DNA from: CBDHFN01 sp965262605
Lineage (GTDB): Bacteria > Pseudomonadota > Alphaproteobacteria > JASGCL01
Direction of reading: 5' to 3'
Length of the DNA stretch: 64,000 nucleotides
Assembly: GCA_965262605.1 (NCBI GenBank)
Contig: CBDHFN010000003.1
Coordinates: forward strand, 248,001-312,000
Below are positions 1-8,854 of the stretch, in pieces. Below the pieces are notes generated by a model. The model was given only the letters and a program-made list of their open reading frames with translations, did no database searches and was not told the DNA's origin. How positions within the stretch are numbered: position 1 is the stretch's first letter; each line of letters opens with the position of its first letter. The translations under genes were made by a program, and so were the position numbers.

Positions 1-308
1 AAATAAGCGCATCACACGCCCGAAATTTAGTCGGCAGGTCTGGCGCGGAAGCCTTAGCGTTAAAAATTGTCAATGAAAATCTTTCAGTGCGTGAAGTTGA
101 AAGCTTAACCCGCCAGCCAGAAAAAATACCCAAAATTCATAAGGCTAAAAACCCTCATCTTAATGATATGAATGATTTGGCGCGGGAATTATCGCAAAAA
201 TTGGGGGTGAAATGTCAAATAACTTGGCGTAATGATCGCGGTAAAATATCACTTTATATTGATGATTTGGCAAATTTTGACGATATTATCGCTAAATTAA
301 AAAAATAA
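1..308 (+). CDS. parB: ParB chromosome-partitioning protein, C-terminal part (5' end outside window)
   Basis: The reading frame is open from base 3 with no start codon, so the gene begins upstream of the window. The visible ~101 residues contain the end of the ParB helix-turn-helix/linker region (ISASHARNLVG, then LSVREVESLTRQ) followed by the short C-terminal dimerisation domain ending in IIAKLKK. ParB binds parS and acts with ParA in origin segregation. The internal GTG at 87 is not a credible start because conserved sequence continues upstream of it. mutM begins 2 nt after the stop, so the two are probably cotranscribed. No complete parS palindrome was noticed in this window. Confidence is high for the family. 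Confidence 0.9.
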   Translation, partial: ISASHARNLVGRSGAEALALKIVNENLSVREVESLTRQPEKIPKIHKAKNPHLNDMNDLARELSQKLGVKCQITWRNDRGKISLYIDDLANFDDIIAKLKK

Positions 309-309
309 C

Positions 310-1116
310 ATGCCCGAATTACCCGAAGTAGAAACGATAAAAAATGGCATGATAAATATGCTTGGCAAGGAGATTTTGCAAATTAGCCAATCAAATTATC
401 AACTAAGATACCAAGGCAAACGGGACTTTCACCAAGTATTTGCCCGTCAAATCATTAATAAAATTGAACGGCGCGCCAAATATATTATTATTTCATTCAA
501 GGAAACCGACAAAAAAATCTTGATTCATCTGGGCATGTCGGGCAGTATTATAATTAATCCAGAAATTCGCGCTAAACATGAGCATTTCCGAATCTTATTC
601 ACCGATGAATCCATCGCCGTATATAATGATGCACGACGATTCGGCATGATTGATTATTTTACACAAAATCATTTTTTGCTGGATAAATTGGGAATTGAGC
701 CTTTTGATACGCTATTAAACGGCGATTATTGCCATAAAATTTATCATAAACACGCGGTTCCGATTAAAAACCTATTGCTTAATCAGCAATATATTGTTGG
801 AATTGGCAATATCTACGCTTCTGAAATTCTTTTTTTAGCCAAAATTCACCCGCAAAGATTGGCAACAACTATCAAGCCAAACGAATATGATTTATTAGCA
901 AAATATATTCGTGAAGTTTTACAAAATGCCATTAATGCTGGGGGCAGTAGTTTTTCAGATTATAAAAATGCAAATGGTGAATTAGGTTATTTTCAACATG
1001 AATGGTTAGCATATGGCAAAGCGGGCAAAGCATGTTCACTTTGCGCTGATTCAGAAATTCAAAAAATACAACAATCAATGCGCGCATCATATTTTTGCGC
1101 GAATCATCAAATATAG
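310..1116 (+). CDS. mutM: Formamidopyrimidine-DNA glycosylase (Fpg/MutM)
   Basis: A bifunctional DNA glycosylase/AP lyase that excises oxidised purines such as 8-oxoguanine in base excision repair. The N-terminus MPELPEVET carries the catalytic Pro2 (after Met removal) and Glu3. The helix-two-turn-helix segment with GIGNIYASE lies near residues 160-170. The C-terminal zinc finger has Cys242, Cys245 and Cys263, but the fourth position is His266 (CANH) instead of the usual Cys. The DNA-contacting Arg of the finger is kept at 258 (QSMRAS, replacing the usual QSGRST). Length 268 aa is normal. It follows parB by 2 nt. Confidence 0.95.
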   Translation: MPELPEVETIKNGMINMLGKEILQISQSNYQLRYQGKRDFHQVFARQIINKIERRAKYIIISFKETDKKILIHLGMSGSIIINPEIRAKHEHFRILFTDESIAVYNDARRFGMIDYFTQNHFLLDKLGIEPFDTLLNGDYCHKIYHKHAVPIKNLLLNQQYIVGIGNIYASEILFLAKIHPQRLATTIKPNEYDLLAKYIREVLQNAINAGGSSFSDYKNANGELGYFQHEWLAYGKAGKACSLCADSEIQKIQQSMRASYFCANHQI

Positions 1117-1123
1117 GTCTTAA

Positions 1124-1462
1124 ATGAAAAAATTAGTATATTTTTTAATGCTTTTGTTAAGTTGCAAAACTCTGATTGCAACCGAATATTTCCCGTATTT
1201 GGACGGAATTCCCATTATTGATTCTTGTGAAATTCTGCCGCAATATACGATAATTTTAGACCACCCAGATGGCAAAATAATTGAATATTATTGCCAAGCG
1301 CGCAAACCATTTAGCGAGATTCAGCAATTTTACGCCAATATTTTACCCAATTTAGGGTATGAAAAAGTGAATAATTTGCAATATATTCGCACAAATACAA
1401 TTATTACACTTGATTTTATGCCAAGTAATGCTATTGTGTCCTTCAAATCCGCCCCCCGATAA
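1124..1462 (+). CDS. Hypothetical small exported protein
   Basis: A 112-residue protein of unrecognised family. It starts with a short basic N-terminus and a hydrophobic run (MKKLVYFLMLLLSC), typical of a Sec signal peptide; cleavage could fall after TLIA. A Cys at the end of the hydrophobic run could suggest a lipoprotein, but no clear lipobox follows. The mature part is a short mixed alpha/beta sequence (EYFPYLDGIPII, then EIQQFYANILPNLGY) that looks like a small periplasmic domain. It lies 7 nt after mutM and 21 nt before folE in the same direction, so it is likely cotranscribed. No function is assigned. Confidence 0.7.
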   Translation: MKKLVYFLMLLLSCKTLIATEYFPYLDGIPIIDSCEILPQYTIILDHPDGKIIEYYCQARKPFSEIQQFYANILPNLGYEKVNNLQYIRTNTIITLDFMPSNAIVSFKSAPR

Positions 1463-1483
1463 ACTCATAATTTAAGGATAAAC

Positions 1484-2059
1484 ATGAGCAAAAAAATATC
1501 CCGCGAAGAAGCGATTGCCGCCGTCAAAACATTATTATATTATATTGGCGAAGACCCCATGCGCGATGGTTTAAAAGATACGCCCAAACGCGTTATTGAG
1601 GCTTATAATGAATGGTTTAGCGGTTATAATCTTGACCCAATTACCGAATTAAGCCGCGTATTTGAAGATACTGGTGGTTATAATGATATGGTATTACTCA
1701 AAGATATTAAATTTCATTCGCATTGCGAACATCATTTGGCACCCATTGTCGGCACGGCGCATGTTGCCTATTACCCCACTAATAAAGTTGTTGGCATTTC
1801 CAAAATCGCCCGTGTGGTTGAAATTTACGCGAAACGCCTGCAAACTCAAGAATTTATGACCAAGCAAATTGGCGCAGCGATTGAAAACACGCTTGATACA
1901 AATGGTGTCGCGGTTATCATCTCGGCGGAGCATTTTTGCATGTCAACAAGAGGCGTTAATAAGCCCGGCGTGCAAACAATTACCCGCTATTTTTCGGGTA
2001 AATTCAGCACGGATAATGATGCAAAAAACAGCTTTGAGCGGTTGGTTTTAAATAATTAA
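1484..2059 (+). CDS. folE: GTP cyclohydrolase I
   Basis: Converts GTP to 7,8-dihydroneopterin triphosphate, the first step of tetrahydrofolate synthesis and also used for queuosine precursors. The 191-residue protein has the usual type IA layout. Zinc ligands are visible as Cys81 and His84 in HSHCEHH and Cys152 in EHFCMSTRGV. GEDPMRDGLKDTPKRV near residues 22-37 and the C-terminal QTITRYFSG are conserved. A purine-rich stretch (TTAAGGATAAAC) precedes the ATG and supports this start. Confidence 0.95.
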   Translation: MSKKISREEAIAAVKTLLYYIGEDPMRDGLKDTPKRVIEAYNEWFSGYNLDPITELSRVFEDTGGYNDMVLLKDIKFHSHCEHHLAPIVGTAHVAYYPTNKVVGISKIARVVEIYAKRLQTQEFMTKQIGAAIENTLDTNGVAVIISAEHFCMSTRGVNKPGVQTITRYFSGKFSTDNDAKNSFERLVLNN

Positions 2060-2097
2060 TTGCTTGCAAAATAAACAATTATTTGTATATTTATTAT

Positions 2098-3927
2098 ATG
2101 CTAGAAATATATAAAATCTTCAATGAAATTATTCATAAATTTCAATTATTAAAATCTGCGAAACCTTTAATTATCCTTTGCGGTGGGGCAATTTTAATAA
2201 GTTTTTTTGAATTATTGGGCGTGTCCGTTGTATTTCCCATGACGGTTTTAGTGACCCAACCGCAAATTTTAGAAACTGCCAACAGCTTGGTGGCGATAAA
2301 GAAAATTTTAGGCATCACTATGGCGCATCAAATGATTATCGTGCTTGCAATATTAATTGGATTTAGTTTTATATTAAAAAACCTAGCAAATTTAGTGTTT
2401 TGGCGATATGAACATAAGATTTTAGCCAAATGGCGCGTCAAAATTGCCCAGCAAATTTTTAAATTAGTTGTGCATAGCACCTATGAATATTATATTCAGA
2501 AAAACGGCAGTTATATTAATTATGATGTCTCGCTTATGCCCAATGTCATAATAAATAATTTCATGCATGCTTTTATAAATTTAATTTCTAATTTAATTAT
2601 TGTGGTTTTTTTGGCAATATTAGTTTTATATATCAATTGGCAAATTTTCATTTGCGTTGGTATAATTGGTTTTTTATTAATTTTTTTCACCCAAAAAATC
2701 CTAAGAAAACCATTTCAACAACAAATGCAAGCCCAAGGTGAAAATTCAACCCGCCAACATAATTTTCTACTAATGGCATTGGGGGCGTATAAAGATACTA
2801 AATTGCATCAAACAGAGCTTAAATTTACCAAAATTTTCACAAATTTTAACAAATCATACACAGATTCATCGCAAAAATTGGTTTTTTATAATCAAATACC
2901 GACAATTACCAATGAATTAATGGCGATTATCACGATTGTAATCGCCATAGTTGTTGCCTTAACGATTAATCCCAATTTTCAAGCGGTTTTTGCGCAATTG
3001 GGGGTATTTATCATCGTGGGTTTTCGCTTGATGCCAGTGTTTAACCGCATTATTTATGGTTTAAATAATATTAATGGCGCGATTCCAGCCATTCATGAAT
3101 TTATGCAACGATTAGAAAAATTGCAACAAAATCAAATGAATAAATTGGAAATAAACAACCAAAAACCGCTGGAATTTCGCCATGAATTGCGTTTGCAAGC
3201 CGTTAATTACAGATACCCGCAAAGCGAGCATGATAATATTATGAATATTAACCTAAGCATTAAAAAGGGTGAAGTCATCGGCATTACGGGCAGTTCAGGC
3301 GGCGGAAAAACCACGCTTAGCCTTATTCTGCAAGGCTTTATCACGCAATTTAATGGCAAGTTTTTTCTGGACGATAAATTAATTCAAGCCGATGATTTTG
3401 GGCAATATCGCCCGCTTGTCGGCATGGTCGAGCAAAAATTTCAAATTTTGCCCATGTCCATTGCCCAAAATGTAGCCTTTGGTAAAGAAGTCGCAGAAAT
3501 TGATAAAAATCAAGTGCAACAAGCCCTTGAAAAAGCGCAAATTTGGGATTTTGTTCAAAACCTGCCGAATGGCATCTGGCAAGAAGTCGGCGATAATGGC
3601 ATTTTATTATCGGGTGGGCAACAACAACGACTCGCCATTGCCCGCGCTTTTTACCGCCCGATTGAGATTTTAGTCCTTGATGAAGCATCATCGGCGCTTG
3701 ACAATAAAACCGAACAAGATTTATTCCGATTACTTCACGCCAATGCGGCGAATTTAACGATTATTATGGTCGCGCATCGCCTATCAACCTTAAAAAATTG
3801 CGATAAAATTTATTTTATGCAAAATGGCACCATCAGCGATTACGGCAATTTCCAAGAATTATATGCCAAAAACCCAATTTTTGCCCAATATTGCGATGTC
3901 GCAAATTTGGGGTTAGTCAAGGAGTAA
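2098..3927 (+). CDS. ABC exporter, fused membrane and ATPase domains (MsbA/PglK-like)
   Basis: A half-transporter of about 609 residues with an N-terminal six-helix membrane domain and a C-terminal nucleotide-binding domain. Walker A (TGSSGGGKTT) is near residues 397-406, the Q-loop is in MVEQKFQ, the signature LSGGQQQR is near 504-511, Walker B plus catalytic Glu (ILVLDEAS) is near 524, and the H-loop is in VAHRLST. The membrane domain is typical of type IV lipid or oligosaccharide flippases such as MsbA or PglK. Substrate cannot be read from sequence. I chose ATG 2098 over the upstream TTG at 2083, which adds only five residues. Its 3' end overlaps the convergent gene at 3913-4158 by 15 nt. 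Confidence 0.85.
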   Translation: MLEIYKIFNEIIHKFQLLKSAKPLIILCGGAILISFFELLGVSVVFPMTVLVTQPQILETANSLVAIKKILGITMAHQMIIVLAILIGFSFILKNLANLVFWRYEHKILAKWRVKIAQQIFKLVVHSTYEYYIQKNGSYINYDVSLMPNVIINNFMHAFINLISNLIIVVFLAILVLYINWQIFICVGIIGFLLIFFTQKILRKPFQQQMQAQGENSTRQHNFLLMALGAYKDTKLHQTELKFTKIFTNFNKSYTDSSQKLVFYNQIPTITNELMAIITIVIAIVVALTINPNFQAVFAQLGVFIIVGFRLMPVFNRIIYGLNNINGAIPAIHEFMQRLEKLQQNQMNKLEINNQKPLEFRHELRLQAVNYRYPQSEHDNIMNINLSIKKGEVIGITGSSGGGKTTLSLILQGFITQFNGKFFLDDKLIQADDFGQYRPLVGMVEQKFQILPMSIAQNVAFGKEVAEIDKNQVQQALEKAQIWDFVQNLPNGIWQEVGDNGILLSGGQQQRLAIARAFYRPIEILVLDEASSALDNKTEQDLFRLLHANAANLTIIMVAHRLSTLKNCDKIYFMQNGTISDYGNFQELYAKNPIFAQYCDVANLGLVKE

Positions 3928-4158
3928 TTTCTTTCTAACTCTGTTAATTTCCATAACTGGTGCATGAGTTAGAGCACAACAACCAACTAATTCAATTTTA
4001 GCCTGTATCATAGTTTTTCTTTCGGTGAATTTATTTTCAAATTTCAGAGAAATAGTAGTATTATGGGGTCTGTCTTCTATATCCCTGCGAATTTGACTCC
4101 TATTTGTCCAAAATTTTGCAATAACTGATTCATCTACTTTACGAATTAATTCTGACAT
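3913..4158 (-). CDS. Hypothetical 81-aa protein
   Basis: A small, charged protein of unrecognised family, with basic stretches (RNRSQIRRD-like centre, NRVRKKLLLD end) and two adjacent Cys residues (GCCAL). It has no signal peptide or membrane segment. It lies 5 nt downstream of another unrecognised gene (4164-4604, minus strand), so the two appear to form a two-gene transcription unit inserted between plus-strand housekeeping genes. Its stop overlaps the convergent ABC transporter gene. Nothing in the sequence gives a function. Confidence 0.5.
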   Translation of the reverse strand: MSELIRKVDESVIAKFWTNRSQIRRDIEDRPHNTTISLKFENKFTERKTMIQAKIELVGCCALTHAPVMEINRVRKKLLLD

Positions 4159-4163
4159 AATTT

Positions 4164-4604
4164 TTAATTTTGTTTTGAATGACTTATTGAAAATAAACTA
4201 TATCCCTCATCAATAAATTGTTTATATTCTTCAAATTTAGGGTCAGATTCATTAAAAACAACTGCTTTATTGCCTAAATGCGATTGATTTGGGCATAAAT
4301 CATTTAGAGTTTTTTCAAAGAAATTTTTTCTAACATATTCAGCAACAAACTCTATTTCTGTATTAAATTTTTTTCTAGTTTTAAATTCTTTATTTATATT
4401 GTTAAAATCACCCAAAGGAAAACTTTCATAAAAACCAGTAATTTCTTTGAATTTATGTGAAATTATTATAAAATCCCAAATATGCTCATTACCTTCTTGG
4501 TATTTTGAAATGCCAAAACGAATATTATCGTTGCACGCCAGCAACGCTCTTATATAAGTATCTTTTTCCGATTGGCTTAGGTCGTTTAAGTCCATTAAAC
4601 TCAT
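4164..4604 (-). CDS. Hypothetical 146-aa protein
   Basis: A soluble, acidic/aromatic-rich protein of unrecognised family beginning MSLMDLNDLSQSEKDTYIRALL, where a helical start precedes a mixed region (WDFIIISHKFKEITGFY). No transmembrane segment or known catalytic motif is visible. The start is preceded by AAGGAATT read on the minus strand, a plausible ribosome-binding site. It is the first gene of a minus-strand pair with the 81-aa gene downstream. The pair could be an accessory insertion or a small two-component unit, but no family supports a specific claim. Confidence 0.55.
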   Translation of the reverse strand: MSLMDLNDLSQSEKDTYIRALLACNDNIRFGISKYQEGNEHIWDFIIISHKFKEITGFYESFPLGDFNNINKEFKTRKKFNTEIEFVAEYVRKNFFEKTLNDLCPNQSHLGNKAVVFNESDPKFEEYKQFIDEGYSLFSISHSKQN

Positions 4605-4641
4605 TTTAATTCCTTAATATTCAAATATATTTCTGATGAAG

Positions 4642-4650
4642 TTATCCACA
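4642..4650 (+). other. DnaA-box consensus 9-mer
   Basis: TTATCCACA, a perfect match to the strict DnaA-box consensus, lies in the 190-bp gap between the divergent hypothetical gene and ppdK. A single box is not an origin; it could be a DnaA-titration or regulatory site, or chance in AT-rich DNA. The rest of this gap is AT-rich with no other recognised signal. Confidence 0.4.
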
Positions 4651-4795
4651 GAATCATTAGCAGAATTATAAGCTTTTATAAAATTCGTGTCAAGAGAAAA
4701 ATTAATAAAAATCAAGAAAAAATCAAAAAAAATATTGCAAATTAATGGCGAATTATGCTAATCAATTGCCAATATTTATATTTCATGGAGCTGAC

Positions 4796-7507
4796 ATGGC
4801 AAAATTACCACAAATCCCGCAAAAAAACCAAAAATTTGTCTATTTTTTTGAAAAAAATAACGCCGAAGGCGATGCAAAATTACGCAATACTCTGGGTGGC
4901 AAAGGCGCAAATTTGGCGGAAATGTGCAATATTGGTTTGCCTGTGCCCCCCGGATTTACCATCATCACCGATGTTTGCGTGGAATATTATAATAATGACA
5001 AGCAATTTCCCGCAAATTTAAAAACAGAAATTTTAGAAAATTTAAAAACTCTTGAAGCAAAAACCGCCAAGAAATTTGGCTCACCGCAAAATCCGTTATT
5101 AGTATCGGTTCGTTCGGGGGCGCGCGCGTCAATGCCCGGCATGATGGACACGGTGCTTAATTTGGGCTTAAATGACGAAACCGTGCTCGGCTTAAAAACC
5201 ATTACCCAAGATGGCAGATTTGCGTATGATTCGTATCGGCGGTTTATTCAAATGTATGCCAATGTGGTTTTAAATTGCCAACATCATTTTTTTGAAGATG
5301 CCTTGGAAATTAACAAAGAAAAATTTAACAAAAGCCAAGATAATCAATTAAGCGAATCCGAATGGCAACAAGTAATTGCCGATTACAAAGATTTAGTGGA
5401 AAGCCAAACAGGCGAACCATTTCCCCAAGACCCAATGACACAATTATGGGGGGCAATTCGCGCCGTATTTGACAGCTGGATGTCTAAACGGGCAATTACT
5501 TATCGGGCATTAAATGATATTCCATCACAATGGGGCACGGCGGTAAATATTCAATCCATGGTATTTGGTAATATGGGCGATGATTGCGCCACGGGCGTTG
5601 CATTCACGCGCGACCCTTCAACCGGGGAAAATATTTTTTATGGCGAATTTTTAATTAATGCCCAAGGCGAGGATGTCGTGGCGGGCATTCGCACGCCCCA
5701 ACAATTAACAATTGCTGGGAAAAAAGCCCGCGGTGATGCAAAACCCGCAATGGAAGAGGCAATGCCCGAAGTATTTGCGCAATTAGCCAAAGTGCGCGGT
5801 ATTTTAGAAAAACATTACGGCGATATGCAGGATATTGAATTCACCGTTGAAAATGGGCAATTATACATGTTGCAAACCCGCGATGGCAAGCGCACAACCG
5901 AGGCGGCATTAAAAATCGCCGTTGACATGGTAAACGAAGGATTAATTACCAAGGAAATTGCCCTTATGCGCTTAAATCCGGCATCGCTGGATCAAATTCT
6001 GCATCCAATTTTTGACCCTAAGGCAACAAAAAAATTATTATGTTCGGGATTACCCGCAAGCCCGGGAGCCGCAACGGGTATTATTGTATTAAATGCTGAT
6101 GATGCGGAAAATCTTGCCAAAGCGGGACACCGCGTAATTTTAGTGCGCTTTGAAACCTCACCAGAGGATATTCACGGCATGTTCGCCGCCCAAGGAATTA
6201 TTACCGTGCGCGGTGGTATGACCAGCCATGCGGCAGTTGTTGCGCGGGGCATGGGGCGGGCTTGCGTTTGCGGAATTGGCGATATTCATATTAACGAAAC
6301 CGAACAATATATTGAAGTTGCGGGCAATATTCTTAAATCTGGTGATTATATTTCCATTGATGGCGGTAAAGGCGAAGTTTATATTGGCAAAGTGCCAACG
6401 ATTCAACCGCATTTATCGCATGATTTTGAAATTATTATTGGCTGGGCAGATTCGATTCGGCAATTAAAAATTCGCACGAACGCCGATACGCCAGACGATA
6501 CCGCCACAGCGCGAAAATTTGGTGCCGAAGGCATTGGGCTTTGCCGTACGGAACATATGTTTTTTGAAGGCAACCGCATTACCGCCATGCGCGCCATGAT
6601 TTTGGCGGATAATGAAAATGATCGCAAAAAAGCTTTGGATAAAATTCTGCCGATGCAGCAAGCTGATTTTGAACAAATTTTTACTATCATGGCGGGCTTT
6701 CCCGTAACTGTGCGCTTGCTGGATCCGCCATTGCACGAATTTTTACCAAAAAAACACGAAGAATTTGAATTTTTAGCAAAAAACCTTGGCGTTTCAATCA
6801 AAAAAATTGAGGAGCGCGCCAAAGATTTACACGAAGCAAACCCCATGCTTGGGCATCGTGGTTGCCGTTTATTAAATTCATACCCTGAAATCGCGCAAAT
6901 GCAAGCTGAAGCGATTTTTCGCGCTGCGGCATCGGTTTATAAATTGACTCATAAAATGGTTGATTGCGAAATTATGATACCTTTGGTTGGCATGGAAAAT
7001 GAACTTTCAAGATTAAAAGAAGTCATTATTAGCATTGCCCATAAAATCAGTAAAGAAACTGCCGTTGATTTACAATATAAAATTGGCACCATGATTGAAT
7101 TGCCAAGGGCGGCTTTAATTGCCGATAAAATTGCCGAATTCGCCGAATTTTTTAGCTTTGGCACGAATGATTTAACCCAAACAACTTACGGGCTTTCGCG
7201 CGATGATGCTGGCAGTTTCATGGGTGAATATCAGCAAAATAAACTCATTGATTTTGACCCTTTTGCGACATTAGATATTGTTGGTGTTGGCGAATTAATG
7301 AAAATTGCCAAAGAACGCGGGCAAAAAACCCGTCATGATTTAAAATTGGGCATTTGCGGCGAACATGGTGGCGATCCAAAATCCATTGTTTTTTGCCATG
7401 ATATTGGCTTAAATTATGTGTCTTGTTCGCCGTTTCGGGTGCCAATTGCAAGATTAACCGCCGCGCAAGCCCAAATTAAAAACCCCAGAAAAATTGTTAA
7501 ATATTAG
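4796..7507 (+). CDS. ppdK: Pyruvate, phosphate dikinase
   Basis: Interconverts pyruvate + ATP + Pi with PEP + AMP + PPi, linking glycolysis and gluconeogenesis. The protein is about 903 residues. An N-terminal ATP-grasp domain begins FEKNNAEGDAKLRNTLGGKGANLAEM. The swivelling phosphohistidine domain has the catalytic His in GGMTSHAAVVARGMG near residue 478. The C-terminal PEP/pyruvate TIM barrel contains FGTNDLTQTTYGLSRDD and ends near LGICGEHGGD with its catalytic Cys. I prefer ATG 4796, preceded by GGAG at good spacing, over ATG 4745, which lacks a ribosome-binding site and would add 17 non-conserved residues. No pyruvate kinase gene lies nearby. Confidence 0.95.
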   Translation: MAKLPQIPQKNQKFVYFFEKNNAEGDAKLRNTLGGKGANLAEMCNIGLPVPPGFTIITDVCVEYYNNDKQFPANLKTEILENLKTLEAKTAKKFGSPQNPLLVSVRSGARASMPGMMDTVLNLGLNDETVLGLKTITQDGRFAYDSYRRFIQMYANVVLNCQHHFFEDALEINKEKFNKSQDNQLSESEWQQVIADYKDLVESQTGEPFPQDPMTQLWGAIRAVFDSWMSKRAITYRALNDIPSQWGTAVNIQSMVFGNMGDDCATGVAFTRDPSTGENIFYGEFLINAQGEDVVAGIRTPQQLTIAGKKARGDAKPAMEEAMPEVFAQLAKVRGILEKHYGDMQDIEFTVENGQLYMLQTRDGKRTTEAALKIAVDMVNEGLITKEIALMRLNPASLDQILHPIFDPKATKKLLCSGLPASPGAATGIIVLNADDAENLAKAGHRVILVRFETSPEDIHGMFAAQGIITVRGGMTSHAAVVARGMGRACVCGIGDIHINETEQYIEVAGNILKSGDYISIDGGKGEVYIGKVPTIQPHLSHDFEIIIGWADSIRQLKIRTNADTPDDTATARKFGAEGIGLCRTEHMFFEGNRITAMRAMILADNENDRKKALDKILPMQQADFEQIFTIMAGFPVTVRLLDPPLHEFLPKKHEEFEFLAKNLGVSIKKIEERAKDLHEANPMLGHRGCRLLNSYPEIAQMQAEAIFRAAASVYKLTHKMVDCEIMIPLVGMENELSRLKEVIISIAHKISKETAVDLQYKIGTMIELPRAALIADKIAEFAEFFSFGTNDLTQTTYGLSRDDAGSFMGEYQQNKLIDFDPFATLDIVGVGELMKIAKERGQKTRHDLKLGICGEHGGDPKSIVFCHDIGLNYVSCSPFRVPIARLTAAQAQIKNPRKIVKY

Positions 7508-7530
7508 GGGATTGCAATCATTTAAACCTA

Positions 7531-8100
7531 TTAAAGCGAAGCGCAAAATAGTTAGCGACATTAAAAATTCGTGCTGTTTTAAATTGCGATATTTTGGGGG
7601 ATTCCCCCAAATCCCCTTAAAATAGGATTTAAGGATTAAAAAGATTGAAGGATTTTTTTCTTTTTCATCATACAGGCATATATTTTTAACCGAATTTGAT
7701 TAATTACTATTGTAATAATCATTTAATCCTATAATCCCATAATCCTATTAAAGCGTAAGCGCAAAATAAGGTGCGAAAATAAAAATTCATGCTGTTTTAT
7801 TCGTTATATTTTTGGGGGATTCCCCCAAACCCCCTTTTACAAGAATTTTAGGAATTTTAAGAATTTTAAGAATTTTTTTCTTTTTCATCATACAGGCATA
7901 TATTTTTAACCAAATTTGATAAAAAAATATTTTAATAATCATTAAATTCTTTTAATTCTTTTAATTCTTTTAATTCTAGTAAAGCGTAAGCGCAAAATAT
8001 GGTGCGAAAATAAAAAATCATGCTGTTTTAAATTGTGATATTTTAACAATCTTTTAATCACATTAAAGCGTAAGCATTAAAATGGGTGCAAATTAAAAAC
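7531..8100 (+). repeat. Repeat block: two long units plus two truncated units with conserved core and variable inverted arms
   Basis: This gene-free interval holds a degenerate tandem repeat. A head beginning AAAGCGTAAGCGCAAAATA starts near 7533, 7750, 7981 and 8065. The first two units also carry a GGGGGATTCCCCC hairpin (about 7597 and 7814) and an almost identical 48-nt core at 7653-7700 and 7873-7920 with one mismatch. Each core is flanked by micro-repeat arms that are inverted relative to each other: GGATT-type on the left and AATCC-type on the right in unit 1, GAATT-type and AATTC-type in unit 2. The arms differ between units but match within a unit. No ORF or RNA gene is recognised. Confidence 0.75.
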
Positions 8101-8113
8101 CCAAGATAGCCAG

Positions 8114-8854
8114 TTATCGTATTAAACAATTTTTTGCAAAATATTCACAAGCATTAAATGTTAAGTTCGGCATATAAACCATAGGAAATTCACAAGAATC
8201 AAGGTAATATTGCGCCCCACCGCCTGTTAAGATGATATTATCAACCCCATATTGCGTAATATATTGGGCGGATATATGATTTAAAATCGCTTTAACAGCC
8301 GCATGAATTCCACCCCCAATGGCTTGATAAGTATTCGTGCCGATTAATGTCGCCTTGGCATTTAAATCAACCAAAGGCAATAAAGCCGTATAATGATGCA
8401 AGGCTTTATTCATAAGGCTTGCGCCCGCTATAATTAAGCCCCCATGAAATTGCCATTTATCGGCGTTTTTCGCAAAAAAATCAAATGTAATGGCGGTGCC
8501 ACAATCAATAATTAACGAAGGCGAAGGCGAATTAATTAATGCCATGCCATTAACCAACCTGTCAATTCCCGTTTTATCGGGCGATTCGGTCAAATTCTCA
8601 ATGGGTATTTTATGGCGAAATCGGTGCAAATCGGATAATTGCCAATTATTTTTTTCACAAATATCTTGAATTATCGCTGATTTTTGCGGCACGACCGAAA
8701 CTAAAATTACGCCAGCCAACGAATCAACGCCAATAAAATTGTTGATAATTTGCTGGTAAAAATCGCTTGGCTCTTGATGGGCAAAAACTGCAATTTTTTC
8801 ACCAAATTTAAGGTGGATATTGCTGTTGCCGATATTAATATATAAAAAATTCAT
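8114..8854 (-). CDS. coaX: Type III pantothenate kinase (CoaX)
   Basis: Phosphorylates pantothenate, the first step of coenzyme A synthesis, in the ASKHA-fold type III family. The 246-residue protein shows the adenosine/pantothenate motifs PDKTGIDRLVNG, LIIDCGTAITFDFF and GGLIIAGASLM. The phosphate-1 motif, normally D-x-G-N-T at the extreme N-terminus, reads N-I-G-N-S with Asn7 in the Asp position. That Asp is normally conserved, so activity may be altered. The gene overlaps holB by 4 nt (start codon within the holB stop), indicating translational coupling. Confidence 0.88.
   Translation of the reverse strand: MNFLYINIGNSNIHLKFGEKIAVFAHQEPSDFYQQIINNFIGVDSLAGVILVSVVPQKSAIIQDICEKNNWQLSDLHRFRHKIPIENLTESPDKTGIDRLVNGMALINSPSPSLIIDCGTAITFDFFAKNADKWQFHGGLIIAGASLMNKALHHYTALLPLVDLNAKATLIGTNTYQAIGGGIHAAVKAILNHISAQYITQYGVDNIILTGGGAQYYLDSCEFPMVYMPNLTFNACEYFAKNCLIR

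Noticed and set aside
6403..6846. 147-aa minus-strand ORF inside ppdK
   Set aside because: It lies antisense to the conserved PEP/pyruvate-binding domain; no independent evidence of a gene.
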